This document shows, piece after piece, positions 38,645 to 48,239 of a stretch of DNA of 64,000 nucleotides. Position 1 is the first letter of the stretch, and each line of letters opens with the position of its first letter. The DNA comes from Microbacterium pullorum. Lineage in GTDB: Bacteria; Actinomycetota; Actinomycetes; Actinomycetales; Microbacteriaceae. The notes under the pieces were generated by a model. That model was not told the origin of the DNA. It saw nothing but the letters and a program-made list of their open reading frames with translations, and did no database searches. The stretch is from positions 258,966 to 322,965 of the forward strand of contig NZ_JACSQP010000003.1 of assembly GCF_014836535.1 (NCBI RefSeq), read 5' to 3'. The translations under genes were made by a program, and so were the position numbers.

Positions 38645-39511
38645 ATGCCCCCCTTGGTTCCCGATTCCTCGCTGATGCAGGATCCCGGTCGTAGTCTCGG
38701 AGTGGCGGACGTTTTCCGTCGCCGCTACTTGCTCTCCCTGCTCGTGCGCAAGGAAGTGCAGATTCGCTATCGCGGGTCGGTCCTCGGTTGGGTGTGGTCT
38801 TACGTCAAACCGCTGGTGCAGTTCGCGGTGTTCTTCGTCGCACTCGGTGTGTTCCTCGGCTTGAACAAGCAGATCGATTTCTATCCGATCTACCTGCTCG
38901 CAGGAATCACCGTCGTGACGTTCTTCAACGAGGCGTTCTCCAACGGAACACGATCGCTCGTCGACAACGCGGCGCTCATCAAGAAGATCTTCCTTCCCCG
39001 GGAGATGTTCCCCATCGCGAGCGTCCTTGTCGCGACCGTCAATGTGCTCCCGCAGATCATCGTGGTCGTTGTGATCGCGCTCATTTTCGGTTGGGCGCCG
39101 ACTGTCGCCCACATCGCTGCGCTTGTCGTGGCGCTCATGATCATCGCTGTACTCGCGACAGGCCTCGGTCTGCTGTTCGGTTCCATCAACGTCACGTTCC
39201 GCGATGCGCAGAGCTTCGTCGAGATCATCGTGATGATGGCGGTGTGGGCCTCCCCGGTGATGTATCAGTGGCACATGGTGGCCGACCAGATGCCGGAATG
39301 GCTGTTCGTGCTCTACCGGCTGAATCCGTTGACTGCGGCCGTCGAACTGTTCCACTACGGGTTGTGGTCCCCCCTCGATCCGCGCGGGGCCGAGATGCTT
39401 CCGGGTCTCTGGCAGTACGCGGGCTACGCTGCGCTCCTGTCCGCTGCCGTGCTGGTGATCGGCCAACTGGTCTTCCGTCGTCTGGAGGGACGCTTTGCGC
39501 AGGATCTCTGA
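38645..39511 (+). CDS. Polysaccharide ABC exporter, permease subunit (second system)
   Basis: 288 residues, ABC-2 type with six hydrophobic helices. Cytoplasmic N-terminus followed by LLVRKEVQIRYRGSVLGWVWS, the Wzm/TagG-type entry motif, then VTFFNEAFSNGTRSLVDNAALIKK and LPREMFPIASV. The final helices carry ASPVMYQWHMV. GAAGGA 5 bases before the ATG at 38645 marks the start. It is followed with a 17-bp overlap by its ATPase. It is distinct in sequence from the permease at 14801, so the strain carries two independent glycan exporters. Confidence 0.92.
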   Translation: MPPLVPDSSLMQDPGRSLGVADVFRRRYLLSLLVRKEVQIRYRGSVLGWVWSYVKPLVQFAVFFVALGVFLGLNKQIDFYPIYLLAGITVVTFFNEAFSNGTRSLVDNAALIKKIFLPREMFPIASVLVATVNVLPQIIVVVVIALIFGWAPTVAHIAALVVALMIIAVLATGLGLLFGSINVTFRDAQSFVEIIVMMAVWASPVMYQWHMVADQMPEWLFVLYRLNPLTAAVELFHYGLWSPLDPRGAEMLPGLWQYAGYAALLSAAVLVIGQLVFRRLEGRFAQDL

Positions 39512-40739
39512 GCAGCCAGGACTTCCCAGCATCGTCATCGACGGTGTGCACAAGAAGTTCTCGCTCCGACACACCCACTCGTTCAAGGAGACGTTCGTCG
39601 CTGCGGTTCGCCGCAAGCCGCTGTCGACGAGCTTCCATGCACTGGCGGGGGTTTCCTTCGAAGTAGCCGAAGGCGAGGCAGTCGCACTGCTCGGTCTCAA
39701 CGGATCCGGCAAGTCGACACTGCTCAAGCTCATCTCGGGCGTGCTCCGCCCCGACTCGGGCAATGTCCTCACCCGCGGTCGCGTCGCCGGCCTCATCGAG
39801 GTGGGCGCGGGGTTTCATCCCGACCTCTCCGGCCGCGAGAACATCTACCTGAACGCCGCCATCTTGGGCATGTCCAAGAAGGAGATCGATGCACGGTTCG
39901 ATGAGATCGTCGCGTTCAGCGAGATCGAACGTTTCATCGACACCGAGGTCAAGCACTACTCCTCCGGCATGTTCCTGCGCCTGGCCTTCTCCGTGGCCAT
40001 CCACACCGAGCAGGACGTGCTGCTGATCGACGAGATCCTCTCTGTGGGAGACGAACCCTTCCAGAAGAAGTGTTTGGCCCGGATCCGGGAGTTGCGCGCG
40101 GAGGGCAAGACACTCGTGGTCGTCTCACACGACCTCGAGATGGTGTCTGCGCTGTGCGACCGCGGCATCCTCCTGCGCAACGGAAAGGTCCTCTACGACG
40201 GTTCCTCCACGGACGCGGTCGAACGACTCCGCCGACTGGGCACGTCGCCGTTCGCCGACGTGCCACGCGATCACGCGCTCCTCCCCGAGATCCTCGACAT
40301 GACGGAACGCGGAGTGCTGGATGTGAGCGAGGATGCCGCCGGACGCCGGCTCTTCCGCCCGGCCGATCCCATCTCGCCACGCACGCTCAGCGAGGCACTG
40401 GCTGCGCTCGGCGCCGCCCCAGCAACATCGGCGGTCGCGCACAGCGTGGCATCCGACGCGGCAGACACCATCATCGACCGCGGAACGCTCGCTGAGCTCC
40501 TCTACCTCGCCGCCGGACGCCCCCGAACCGCCGCTGGGACGAGCTCACCATTCCATGACGTCAGCGTCTCGCACCCGGCGTTCACGGCGATCAGCTGGCT
40601 CCGTGAGGTAGGCATCACGAGCGGTTGGGACGACGGCTACATTCTTCCGAGCTTCCGTCCGGAGACCCCCGCCACTCGCGATGCGGTCGCCGCCTTCCTG
40701 GCCCGGTGGGAGCCGATCGCGCTACAGCGCGAAGACTGA
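39495..40739 (+). CDS. Polysaccharide ABC exporter ATPase with C-terminal SLH-like modules
   Basis: 414 residues. Nucleotide domain 1-245: Walker A GLNGSGKST (67-75), signature YSSGMF (155-160), Walker B VLLIDE (175-180), switch H212; Wzt/TagH subfamily. Residues 253-404 are an extension that reads like S-layer-homology modules: FADVPRDH...FRPADPISPRTLSEAL (253-302), a helix RGTLAELLYLAAGRP (329-343), then FHDVSVSHPAFTAISWL, GITSGWDDGY and FRPETPATRDAVAAFLAR (353-404). SLH modules are normally extracellular and bind pyruvylated wall polysaccharide. Here the protein is cytoplasmic, so the extension may recognise the glycan before export, as the unrelated Wzt C-terminal domain does in O9a/O8 systems (inference). 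TTG start with GGAGGG 5 bases upstream, inside the permease gene. Confidence 0.85.
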   Translation: MRRISEQPGLPSIVIDGVHKKFSLRHTHSFKETFVAAVRRKPLSTSFHALAGVSFEVAEGEAVALLGLNGSGKSTLLKLISGVLRPDSGNVLTRGRVAGLIEVGAGFHPDLSGRENIYLNAAILGMSKKEIDARFDEIVAFSEIERFIDTEVKHYSSGMFLRLAFSVAIHTEQDVLLIDEILSVGDEPFQKKCLARIRELRAEGKTLVVVSHDLEMVSALCDRGILLRNGKVLYDGSSTDAVERLRRLGTSPFADVPRDHALLPEILDMTERGVLDVSEDAAGRRLFRPADPISPRTLSEALAALGAAPATSAVAHSVASDAADTIIDRGTLAELLYLAAGRPRTAAGTSSPFHDVSVSHPAFTAISWLREVGITSGWDDGYILPSFRPETPATRDAVAAFLARWEPIALQRED

Positions 40740-40751
40740 CCCGCGACGGCG

Positions 40752-41864
40752 CTAAAGCTCCGCGTGCAGCTGCCACACCCGCTCGGCGGCCCCGAGCCAC
40801 GAGAACGCCCTCCCGCGGTCGCCCGCGAGCACCGCGAGCCGGGTGCGGGCGGCATCGGACCCGATGGCCTCGGCCAGCCCCCCGGCCAGCCCATCGGCTG
40901 AGGCGGCCACGAGCAGCCCGCCCTCCACGATCACCTCGCGATGCGCACCGCTGTCGGCTGCGATCACCGGTGCACCGACCGCGAGGGCCTCCACGACCGT
41001 CCACGGGAAGCCGGTGAGGCTCGAGGGCGCCAACACCGCTTCGGCGCCCGCCAGCACGGCGGCGCGGTCACCGGCATCCAATCGCCCCCTCACGTGCACC
41101 CGCGATTCGGCCAGACCCGCTGCCACCGCGGCGGCGGCCACGGTCGCCACAGCCTCGTCGCCGACCTCGGTCACGACGACCGACAGGTCGCCGCCCTCGC
41201 GCGCGACGGCGGCGAACGCGTCGTCCAAGCCGGCACGGCGCGCACCGTCGACGAGCACGTACTGCGCCGGCAGACCATGCGTGCGTCGGCGCCCGGCCTC
41301 GTCAGCCGGAACCGCGAACCCTGCCGGCGGCGCGCCCGCGATGACCCGCAGCCGGTCACCGAGCTTCGGAGCGATTCCGCGCAGTGCCTCGGCATGGGTG
41401 TGGGTGGGCACGACGACGGCGTCGGCATGCTTCACCGCACGCTTGAGCATCGCCTTGTGCCAGAGCACATGCGTGCGCGACAACTCATCCGGTGCCTCCC
41501 ACGCGGCGAGGTCCCACACAGTCACGACGGTCTGGTCGTGGTCGTACACGCGGTCGTGACGCACGAGCGGGGCCAGCAGGCTCGGCGAGTGGATCATGCC
41601 ACCGCCGGTTCCCGCCGCGATCCCCAGCTGCCACGACGCCGCCAGCTCGCGACGCGCCAGCGGCGCGGTGTCGGCCCGAGCGATGCCGGGAAGATCCGCC
41701 CGCACGGCGGCGACCACGTCGTCAGCGGCGGCGGGGAGCAGCACCGCCACTTCGCACCCCGACGGCGCGGTGCGCACCAGCCCTCGCGCGAGCTCCCGTG
41801 AGGCTTCGGCGATCGGCCCGATGGCGGCGTCGTCATCCAGCACGACACGCAGTGTCGTCGTCAT
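40752..41864 (-). CDS. Glycosyltransferase family 4
   Basis: 370 residues, GT-B fold, Ala-rich. N-terminal half: IGPIAEASRELARGLV, VTVWDLAAWEAPDELS, HADAVVVPTHTHAEAL. C-terminal half: VHVRGRLDAGDRAAVLAGAEAVLAPS followed by the donor-site GFPWTVVEALAVGAPVIAADSGAHREV, in which the usual EGFG motif is TGFP, and an E-x-V-E-A spacing is kept. Start ATG 41864 has GGAGGA 7 bases upstream. It is 3 bp downstream of the LCP gene on the same strand and so belongs to the purE-LCP-GT4 transcription unit. Confidence 0.87.
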   Translation of the reverse strand: MTTTLRVVLDDDAAIGPIAEASRELARGLVRTAPSGCEVAVLLPAAADDVVAAVRADLPGIARADTAPLARRELAASWQLGIAAGTGGGMIHSPSLLAPLVRHDRVYDHDQTVVTVWDLAAWEAPDELSRTHVLWHKAMLKRAVKHADAVVVPTHTHAEALRGIAPKLGDRLRVIAGAPPAGFAVPADEAGRRRTHGLPAQYVLVDGARRAGLDDAFAAVAREGGDLSVVVTEVGDEAVATVAAAAVAAGLAESRVHVRGRLDAGDRAAVLAGAEAVLAPSSLTGFPWTVVEALAVGAPVIAADSGAHREVIVEGGLLVAASADGLAGGLAEAIGSDAARTRLAVLAGDRGRAFSWLGAAERVWQLHAEL

Positions 41865-41867
41865 CGC

Positions 41868-43319
41868 TCAGTCCTCCGGCGTCGAGGTGGGTGTGGGCGG
41901 ATGCAGCGTCGACTGCACGATCTCGTGCACGTAGTCGTAGTCCGGCTCCTCCGGATCGATGCCGATGCCCTGCGGCGTCAGCTCCAGGGTCGTCACCGGC
42001 TGCTCCTTCGCCTTCAGCGCCAGTTCGACGAACGCGGGGAACATCGACTGCGGCAGGTCGGTCTGGATGAGGTCCTGCCCGGCCGCGGCGATCTCGTTGA
42101 ACCGCGTGAGCACCGTTGTCGGGTCCAGCTGCGCGAGCATCGCCTGCTGCAGCTGGCGCTGACGCTGCATGCGGTCCCAGTCGCTCGTGGTGTAGCGCGA
42201 TCGGGCGTACCACTGGGCGGTGTCGCCGTCCATGTGCTGCTCTCCCGCCTCGATCCACCCGGACGCCCACTCCTCGGCCGGCTGGCCGTCGTAGGCAGGG
42301 CCCCCACCCTTGGGCAGGCGTTCGGCGACGGTGATGTCGACACCACCGAGCGCGTCGATCATGGCCGCGAACCCGTGCATGTCGACGAAGACGTAGTACG
42401 GGATCTCGATGCCGAGGATCCCCTCTGCGGCATCCTTGGTCGCCTCCACCGCCGGGGTGGATCCGAGCGATTCCGCATCGGGGTACAGGCCCGACCCGTC
42501 GCGGCACACCTCGACGGCATTCATGAGCTGGTTGATCCCCGAGCCCCACCCGCACGTGGGGTCGCCGTGACCTTCGAAGCCCGCGGGGTACAGGTCCTGC
42601 ATGGGCCCCTCCGAGAACGGCGCGTTCTGGATGTCGCGCGGGATGCCGGTGATCGTCACGGCCCCGCTTTCGGCGTTGACGGAGACGACCGAGATGCTGT
42701 CGAAGCGCATCGAGTCGCGGCCGTCGCCGCTGTCGGCGCCGAGCAGCAGGATGTTGTAGTAGCCGTCCGACGGCGGCACGCTGGGGCCGCTCTGCCCGAA
42801 GATGGCGCCGAAGGCACCGCGCAGGGTGCCGACCGAGTACGCGGCGTACGCCGTGCCGCCGCCGGCGAGCACCAGCAGCACCACCGCGAGTCCCGCAACG
42901 CCCGCCCGGGCGGCTGGGCGCACCCGCACCAGACGCACGAGGCGCAGGGTGTCGACCGTGAGCACCACCCACAGCACGACGTAGGCGATCAGCACGACCT
43001 GCGCCACGGTGAGCACGAACCAGTTGGAGGCGGCCGCGGAGACCAGCGGGCGCCACAGCAGCGCGGCGAGCACGCCGACGACGACCAGTACCCACATGAC
43101 GAGGGTCGCGGCGATCCCGAACCGCCCCAGCCGCCGGTTGCCGGCGAGCACCTGGGCCGACCCCGGCAGCAGGAAGTTCAGCAGCACGAGCCACCATGCG
43201 CGGCGGGTCATGACATCGGGAGATGTGGCATCCGGATGCCGCATCGGCCGGTCCTGCACGAGTCGCGACCGCGACGCCGCGGGGCGCGCCGGGCTGCGCG
43301 GCGGACTCGTCACGCTCAC
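41868..43319 (-). CDS. LytR-CpsA-Psr (LCP) family wall-polymer ligase
   Basis: 483 residues. A cytoplasmic N-terminus, a cluster of four or five hydrophobic segments (about 28-170) and a large extracytoplasmic LCP domain: [37 protein letters not shown] with the conserved Arg and Asp, INQLMNAV, and [24 protein letters not shown] enzymes transfer lipid-linked glycans such as teichoic acid or arabinogalactan onto peptidoglycan. At the right edge of the island it is the likely attachment step. The GTG at 43319 overlaps the purE stop (GTGA). The C-terminus is extended past the LCP core. Confidence 0.93.
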   Translation of the reverse strand: MSVTSPPRSPARPAASRSRLVQDRPMRHPDATSPDVMTRRAWWLVLLNFLLPGSAQVLAGNRRLGRFGIAATLVMWVLVVVGVLAALLWRPLVSAAASNWFVLTVAQVVLIAYVVLWVVLTVDTLRLVRLVRVRPAARAGVAGLAVVLLVLAGGGTAYAAYSVGTLRGAFGAIFGQSGPSVPPSDGYYNILLLGADSGDGRDSMRFDSISVVSVNAESGAVTITGIPRDIQNAPFSEGPMQDLYPAGFEGHGDPTCGWGSGINQLMNAVEVCRDGSGLYPDAESLGSTPAVEATKDAAEGILGIEIPYYVFVDMHGFAAMIDALGGVDITVAERLPKGGGPAYDGQPAEEWASGWIEAGEQHMDGDTAQWYARSRYTTSDWDRMQRQRQLQQAMLAQLDPTTVLTRFNEIAAAGQDLIQTDLPQSMFPAFVELALKAKEQPVTTLELTPQGIGIDPEEPDYDYVHEIVQSTLHPPTPTSTPED

Positions 43320-43831
43320 AGCGAGTCCTTCAGCCGCCGGTTCTTCTCCTCGACCTGCGCCTCGAGGTCGCGCGCGTACGCCTCGACCCGGTCGGCGAGC
43401 CGGTCATCGCCGGTGGCGAGGATGCGGGCGGCGAGGAGGCCGGCGTTCTTGGCGCCGTTGATCGAGACGGTGGCCACCGGGATGCCGGCGGGCATCTGCA
43501 CGATGCTCAGCAGCGAGTCGAGCCCGTCGAGGGTGGCCAGCTGCACCGGCACCCCGATGACGGGAAGGCCGGTGACCGAGGCGAGCATGCCCGGCAGGTG
43601 GGCGGCCCCGCCGGCGCCGGCGATGATGACCTTGAGTCCGCGTGCGCGCGCCTCGCGCCCGTAGCGCAGCAGCTTGTCGGGCGTGCGGTGGGCGGAGACG
43701 ACCTCGACCTCGTGGGGTACGGCGAACTCCGACAGCACCTGTGAGGCATCGCTCATGATGCGCCAATCGGAGTCGGAGCCCATGACGACGCCGACGAGGG
43801 GTGCTTCGGAGGAGTGCAGCGGTCGGGTCAC
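43316..43831 (-). CDS. purE: 5-(carboxyamino)imidazole ribonucleotide mutase
   Basis: 171 residues. Converts N5-CAIR to CAIR in purine synthesis, working with Pur[11 protein letters not shown] near residue 14, the substrate-loop [24 protein letters not shown], and [19 protein letters not shown] are all present. The GTG at 43831 is set by TAGCCT ending 6 bases upstream. Curiously its stop is translationally coupled to the LCP gene, tying a purine gene to wall assembly. Confidence 0.97.
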   Translation of the reverse strand: MTRPLHSSEAPLVGVVMGSDSDWRIMSDASQVLSEFAVPHEVEVVSAHRTPDKLLRYGREARARGLKVIIAGAGGAAHLPGMLASVTGLPVIGVPVQLATLDGLDSLLSIVQMPAGIPVATVSINGAKNAGLLAARILATGDDRLADRVEAYARDLEAQVEEKNRRLKDSL

Positions 43832-43837
43832 CCGTCA

Positions 43838-43843
43838 AGGCTA
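43838..43843 (-). promoter_or_regulatory. -10 box (TAGCCT) of the purE-LCP-GT4 unit
   Basis: TAGCCT on the minus strand ends 6 bases before the GTG at 43831. Confidence 0.5.
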
Positions 43844-43909
43844 GGGCGCGCGCCTGCGAGTTGCCCGCAACGGCGCGCTCCCTGCTGCGTCCGACCGTGG
43901 AGCGCGGGC

Positions 43910-45046
43910 TCAGTCGTCGAAGTGCACGGCCGCGGCGCGGGCCTCGTAGGCGGTCTCGTCCAGCTCATCGCCGGCGACCGTCACGTGCCCCACTTTGCGG
44001 CCCGGACGCGGGTCCTTGCCGTAGGTGTGGATCTTCGCCGCGGGGTGCTCGGCCATCGCGGCCGCGAACCGGTCGCTCAGGCCGCCCGCCACCGGGCCGC
44101 CGAGGATGTTGACCATGACCGACCACGCCTCCCGGGGCGTCGTGTCGCCCAGCGGCAGGTCGAGCACCGCGCGAAGGTGCTGCTCGAACTGACCGGTGAC
44201 GGCGCCGTCCTGGCTCCAATGTCCACTGTTGTGGGGGCGCATCGCGAGCTCGTTGACGAGCACCCGCTCGTCGCTCGTCTCGAACAGCTCGACGGCGAGC
44301 ATGCCGGTGACCCCGAGACCCTCGGCGATCGCCTCGCCGATGCCCCGCGCGACGTCTGCGAGACGCTCGGCCGCGTGGGGAGCGGGGGCGATGACCTCGG
44401 CGCAGACACCCTCGCGCTGCACGGTCTCCACGACGGGGTACGAGCGCATGTCACCGGACGGCCGGCGCGCCACCTGCTGCGCGAGCTCGCGGGTGAACTC
44501 CACCAGCTCCTCCACGAGCAGCGCGCCGCCACGGGCGTCCTCGGCCAGCACGGTGAACCAGTCATCGGCCTCGGTCGCCGCCGAGACGACACGCACACCC
44601 TTGCCGTCGTACCCCCCGCGCGGGGTCTTCACGACCGCGCGCCCGCCGTGCGCGTCGAGGAAGTCCTGCAGTTCGGTGGCGTCGGCCACCGCCGCCCAAT
44701 CCGGCTGCGGCATGCCGAGTTCTTCCAGCCGCGCGCGCATCAGCAGCTTGTCCTGCGCGAAGCGCAGCGCATCGGCGCCGGGGCGCACCGCGACGCCCGC
44801 CTCCTCGAGCGCGTGCAGCACCGGCTGCGGGACGTGCTCATGATCGAACGTGACGACGTCGACGTCGCGGGCGAAGGCGAGCACGGTCTCTGCGTCGCGG
44901 TAGTCGCCCACCGCGGTCGCGGCGAGCGAGGCCGCCATGCCCGGCTGCTCCGCGAGCACGCGCAGCTCGATGCCGAGCTCCACCGCCGGCGCGATCATCA
45001 TGCGGGCCAGCTGCCCGCCTCCCACGACTCCGACTCGCAGCGTCAT
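43910..45046 (-). CDS. purK: 5-(carboxyamino)imidazole ribonucleotide synthase
   Basis: 378-residue ATP-grasp enzyme making N5-CAIR from AIR, bicarbonate and ATP. VVGGGQLARMM near residue 7, DHEHVP, KTPRGGYDGKGV (ATP-binding lysine loop), VEFTRELAQQVARRPSGD, and NELAMRPHNSGHWS with the conserved Asn/Arg/His. ATG 45046 is preceded by GGAAGG. The open frame continues upstream through a run of CCGT repeats, but homology starts here. It is 78 bp upstream of purE on the same strand. Confidence 0.97.
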   Translation of the reverse strand: MTLRVGVVGGGQLARMMIAPAVELGIELRVLAEQPGMAASLAATAVGDYRDAETVLAFARDVDVVTFDHEHVPQPVLHALEEAGVAVRPGADALRFAQDKLLMRARLEELGMPQPDWAAVADATELQDFLDAHGGRAVVKTPRGGYDGKGVRVVSAATEADDWFTVLAEDARGGALLVEELVEFTRELAQQVARRPSGDMRSYPVVETVQREGVCAEVIAPAPHAAERLADVARGIGEAIAEGLGVTGMLAVELFETSDERVLVNELAMRPHNSGHWSQDGAVTGQFEQHLRAVLDLPLGDTTPREAWSVMVNILGGPVAGGLSDRFAAAMAEHPAAKIHTYGKDPRPGRKVGHVTVAGDELDETAYEARAAAVHFDD

Positions 45047-45117
45047 GCCGATCCTTCCGTCCGTCCGTCCGTCCCCTTCATCTTCGCGCATCGGCGTCGC
45101 GGCGCGCGGCAGTCGGA

Positions 45118-45699
45118 TCAGCGGCCGGGCAGGGGCGGGGGCGGACCGGGGTCGTGGGTGATCGTGGGGATGGCGTGGGAGTCGCGGTGGGCGAGGATCT
45201 GGCTCACCTCGACCTGGTCGGCCAGCACCTCGTGCACGAGGGCTATGGAGGGGATGTCCTTCATCACCAGGGGTGCATCGACGCCGTTGACGAGGATGAG
45301 GGTGCCCGTGCCCCACAGTCGCTGCAGCGGGCCACGGCGCTCGCGGATCGCGTATCCCCGGGCGTGGGTGAGCTCGGTGCGGTGGGTGGTGAACAGTCCC
45401 GAGCGGGCGATGACGCGCCGCGTGGTGATCGTGTAGGTGCGGGAGAGCCACGCGAGGAAGGGCAACACGACCAGCAGCAGCACGATCACGGCGGCCGCGG
45501 TCGGCAGCATCCAGTTCTCCAGCGGCGCCGGCAGATTCTCCCAGAAGTACCCGACGGCTCCGGCGACGGCGATGAGCACGAGTGCGGGCCACGCCATGCG
45601 GCGGGCGTGGCCGCGCAGGCGCGCGACGCGCAGTTCGGGCGTGGGCGCGCCGGGCGCCGGGGTGAGGGGGCGCCCCGCGAAGCTCATCGGCTGGGTCAC
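45118..45699 (-). CDS. Membrane protein with bacterial PH domain
   Basis: 193 residues: soluble N-terminus, two hydrophobic helices (about 35-55 and 65-88), then a bacterial pleckstrin-homology domain (TYTITTRRVIARSGLFTTHRTELTHARG..., RGPLQRLWGTGTLIL) and a Pro-rich tail. Matches the PF03703-type proteins found beside birA/purK in Actinobacteria (Rv3278c position). Function unknown. The GTG at 45699 is preferred because CACAAT ends 6 bases upstream; the open frame itself continues to 45954 inside birA. Confidence 0.85.
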   Translation of the reverse strand: MTQPMSFAGRPLTPAPGAPTPELRVARLRGHARRMAWPALVLIAVAGAVGYFWENLPAPLENWMLPTAAAVIVLLLVVLPFLAWLSRTYTITTRRVIARSGLFTTHRTELTHARGYAIRERRGPLQRLWGTGTLILVNGVDAPLVMKDIPSIALVHEVLADQVEVSQILAHRDSHAIPTITHDPGPPPPLPGR

Positions 45700-45705
45700 A
45701 CGACC

Positions 45706-45711
45706 ATTGTG
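45706..45711 (-). promoter_or_regulatory. -10 box (CACAAT) of the PH-domain gene
   Basis: CACAAT on the minus strand ends 6 bases before the GTG at 45699, the same box and spacing as at ahcY. Confidence 0.4.
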
Positions 45712-45754
45712 TCGGGCGCGGGCGACCTCGGCGGCGTGACGCGCCCGAGCGGTC

Positions 45755-46549
45755 TCAGCGCACGTGCACGACGTCGCCGGCGGAGACGACGGTCTCCACC
45801 CCGGCGACCTCGACCACCAGACGCCCGTCCGCGTCCAGTCGCACGGCCCGCCCCACGAGCACGCCACCGTCGGGCATGGCCACCGAGACGTCCCGCCCGA
45901 GCGTGTCGCATCGCGCGGAGACCTCGTCGCGCACCCCGGATGCCGCCGCGTCACCGCCCGCAGCCACGAGCGTGCCCAGCAGCCGGTCGTACTCCCGCAG
46001 GTAGCGCGCCAGCAGGTCGTCGAGGTCGACGGTGACCCCCACGGCGGCGAACGAGGTCGCCGTGGGCACGGGGAGGTCGGCGGGGGTCATCGTCGTGTTC
46101 ACGCCTGCTCCCACGACCACCGCTCCCGCGTCACCGGGCACCGCCTCGGCAAGGATGCCGCACACCTTGCCCCCGTCCAGCAGCACGTCGTTGGGCCATT
46201 TCATGCGCACCTCGTGCGAGCGTCCGCGCAGTGCGTCGGCGATCGCGGCGGTCATGGCGGTCCCGGCGAGCAGGGGGATCCAGCCGCGGGCATGAGCCGG
46301 CAGCGTGGGCACGCGCAGCAGCACCGAGACCGCGAGCGCCGTGCCCGGCGGGGTCGTCCAATGGCGGTCCAGGCGACCGCGGCCGGCGCGCTGGTCGTCG
46401 GTCAGCAGCACCGACAGGTGCGGGTGCCCCACCGGGTCGCGCTGCGCGTCACGGACGAGGTCGGCGTTGGTGGAGCCGGTGGATCCGACCACCTGCAGCC
46501 GCGGCGAGACGGCGGCGGCCAGCGGGAACCCTGCGGTGGGGAGCGTCAT
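45755..46549 (-). CDS. birA: Biotin-[acetyl-CoA-carboxylase] ligase
   Basis: 264 residues. Activates biotin as biotinyl-AMP and attaches it to the carrier lysine of the carboxylase alpha chain encoded at 53850. STGSTNADLV near residue 23, the adenylate loop GRGRLDRHW, KWPNDVLLDGGKVCGILAE, and the GAGVNTT strand. There is no N-terminal helix-turn-helix, so it is a monofunctional ligase. ATG 46549 with TAGGGT 6 bases upstream. Divergent from the carboxylase beta gene over 100 bp. Confidence 0.95.
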   Translation of the reverse strand: MTLPTAGFPLAAAVSPRLQVVGSTGSTNADLVRDAQRDPVGHPHLSVLLTDDQRAGRGRLDRHWTTPPGTALAVSVLLRVPTLPAHARGWIPLLAGTAMTAAIADALRGRSHEVRMKWPNDVLLDGGKVCGILAEAVPGDAGAVVVGAGVNTTMTPADLPVPTATSFAAVGVTVDLDDLLARYLREYDRLLGTLVAAGGDAAASGVRDEVSARCDTLGRDVSVAMPDGGVLVGRAVRLDADGRLVVEVAGVETVVSAGDVVHVR

Positions 46550-46555
46550 GGCGAC

Positions 46556-46561
46556 ACCCTA
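46556..46561 (-). promoter_or_regulatory. -10 box (TAGGGT) of birA
   Basis: TAGGGT on the minus strand ends 6 bases before the ATG at 46549. It is one half of the birA/carboxylase divergent promoter. Confidence 0.5.
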
Positions 46562-46637
46562 CGCCGAAGGCGGGTTGCCACAGCAGATGCCGACAGCCCT
46601 TGTGCGCACCCTCCAACTCCCCCGGGGGTCTCATCGG

Positions 46638-46643
46638 TAGTGT
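46638..46643 (+). promoter_or_regulatory. -10 box (TAGTGT) of the carboxylase beta-epsilon operon
   Basis: TAGTGT ends 6 bases before the GTG at 46650, the textbook distance for a leaderless GTG message. Confidence 0.5.
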
Positions 46644-46649
46644 GGAACG

Positions 46650-48239
46650 GTGACGGATCAGCCCGACCTTTCCACGACCGCCGGCAAGATCGCGGACCTC
46701 CGCAATCGCTACCAGGAGGCGGTGCTCGACGCGGAGACCACCGCGCGCGACAAGCAGCACGCCAAAGGCAAGCTCACCGCGCGCGAGCGCATCGAGCTGC
46801 TCGTGGATCCCGGCTCGTTCGTGGAGTTCGACGAATACGTGCGCCACCGCACGACGGCATTCGGGATGGAGCGGTCCCGCCCGTACGGCGACTCCGTCGT
46901 CACCGGCACCGGCACGATCCACGGCCGCACCGTCGCGGTGTACGCGCAGGACTTCTCCACCTTCGGCGGTTCGCTGGGTGAAGTGGCCGGCGACAAGATC
47001 ATCAAGGTGATGGAGTTCGCCCTGCGCGGCGGCATGCCCATCATCGGCATGCTCGACTCCGGCGGCGCGCGCATCCAGGAGGGGGTCGTCGCCCTCGGCA
47101 AGTACGGCGAGATCTTCCGCCTCAACACCGCCGCCTCCGGCGTCATCCCGCAGATCTCGATCATCATGGGGCCCGCAGCCGGCGGTGCGGTGTACTCCCC
47201 CGCGCTGACGGACTTCGTGATCATGGTCGACAAGACCAGCCAGATGTTCGTCACCGGCCCCGATGTCATCAAGACCGTCACCGGCGAGGACGTCGGCATG
47301 GAAGAGCTGGGTGGCGCCCACACGCACAACACCCGCTCGGGCGTCGCGCACTACCTGGCCGAAGACGAGGACGACGCGCTGGACTACGCGCGCACGCTCA
47401 TCGGCTTCCTGCCCGACAACAACATGGCAGAACTCCCCCGCTACGAGAACGAGTTCGAGTGGGAGACGACGGATGCCGATCGTGGCCTGAACACACTCAT
47501 CCCCGATTCCGCGAACCAGCCCTACGACATGCACCAGGTCATCTCGCGCCTGGTCGACGCGGGGGACTTCCTCGAGGTGCAGCCGCTGTTCGCCCCGAAC
47601 ATCCTGATCGGGTTCGGTCGGATGGAGGGCCGCACGATCGGCATCATCGCCAATCAGCCGTCGCAGATGGCCGGCACGCTCAACATCGAGGCCGGTGAGA
47701 AGGCCAGCCGATTCGTGCGCTTCTGCGACGCGTTCTCGATCCCCATCGTGACCCTCGTCGACGTGCCGGGCTACCTCCCCGGCACCGACCAGGAATGGAC
47801 CGGGGTCATCCGCCGCGGCGCGAAGCTGCTGTACGCCTACGCCGAGGCCACCGTGCCGCTGGTGACGGTGATCCTGCGCAAGGCCTACGGCGGCGCCTAC
47901 ATCGTCATGGGCTCCAAGCAGCTCGGCGCCGACGTCAACCTCGCCTGGCCGACCGCCGAGATCGCGGTCATGGGCGGTCAGGGCGCGGTCAACATCCTCT
48001 ACCGCGGCGAGATCAAGCGCGCTGAGGCCGCGGGCGAAGACGTCGCCGCGGTGCGCACGCGCCTGGCCACCGAGTACACCTACAACGTGGCCTCGCCGTT
48101 CCTGGCGGCGGAGCGAGGAGAGCTCGACGGCATCATCGAGCCGGCTCAGACCCGCGTATCGGTGGCGAAGGCCCTGCGCTCGCTCCGCGGCAAGCGAGCG
48201 AGCCTGCCCCCCAAGAAGCACGGGAACATCCCCCTGTGA
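46650..48239 (+). CDS. Acyl-CoA carboxylase beta (carboxyltransferase) subunit, AccD5/PccB type
   Basis: 529 residues. Transfers the carboxyl group from carboxybiotin to acetyl- or propionyl-CoA. Crotonase-type halves: [41 protein letters not shown] (oxyanion glycines), [31 protein letters not shown], and in the second half [22 protein letters not shown] and [13 protein letters not shown]. Order and context (birA, epsilon, maf, alpha) correspond to M. tuberculosis accD5. GTG start from the adjoining TAGTGT. Ends in a GTGA overlap with the epsilon gene. Confidence 0.95.
   Translation: MTDQPDLSTTAGKIADLRNRYQEAVLDAETTARDKQHAKGKLTARERIELLVDPGSFVEFDEYVRHRTTAFGMERSRPYGDSVVTGTGTIHGRTVAVYAQDFSTFGGSLGEVAGDKIIKVMEFALRGGMPIIGMLDSGGARIQEGVVALGKYGEIFRLNTAASGVIPQISIIMGPAAGGAVYSPALTDFVIMVDKTSQMFVTGPDVIKTVTGEDVGMEELGGAHTHNTRSGVAHYLAEDEDDALDYARTLIGFLPDNNMAELPRYENEFEWETTDADRGLNTLIPDSANQPYDMHQVISRLVDAGDFLEVQPLFAPNILIGFGRMEGRTIGIIANQPSQMAGTLNIEAGEKASRFVRFCDAFSIPIVTLVDVPGYLPGTDQEWTGVIRRGAKLLYAYAEATVPLVTVILRKAYGGAYIVMGSKQLGADVNLAWPTAEIAVMGGQGAVNILYRGEIKRAEAAGEDVAAVRTRLATEYTYNVASPFLAAERGELDGIIEPAQTRVSVAKALRSLRGKRASLPPKKHGNIPL

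Noticed and set aside
45056-45075. CCGT tetranucleotide run upstream of purK as a phase-variation tract
   Set aside because: Only about four copies, outside the coding sequence; too short for a supported claim.
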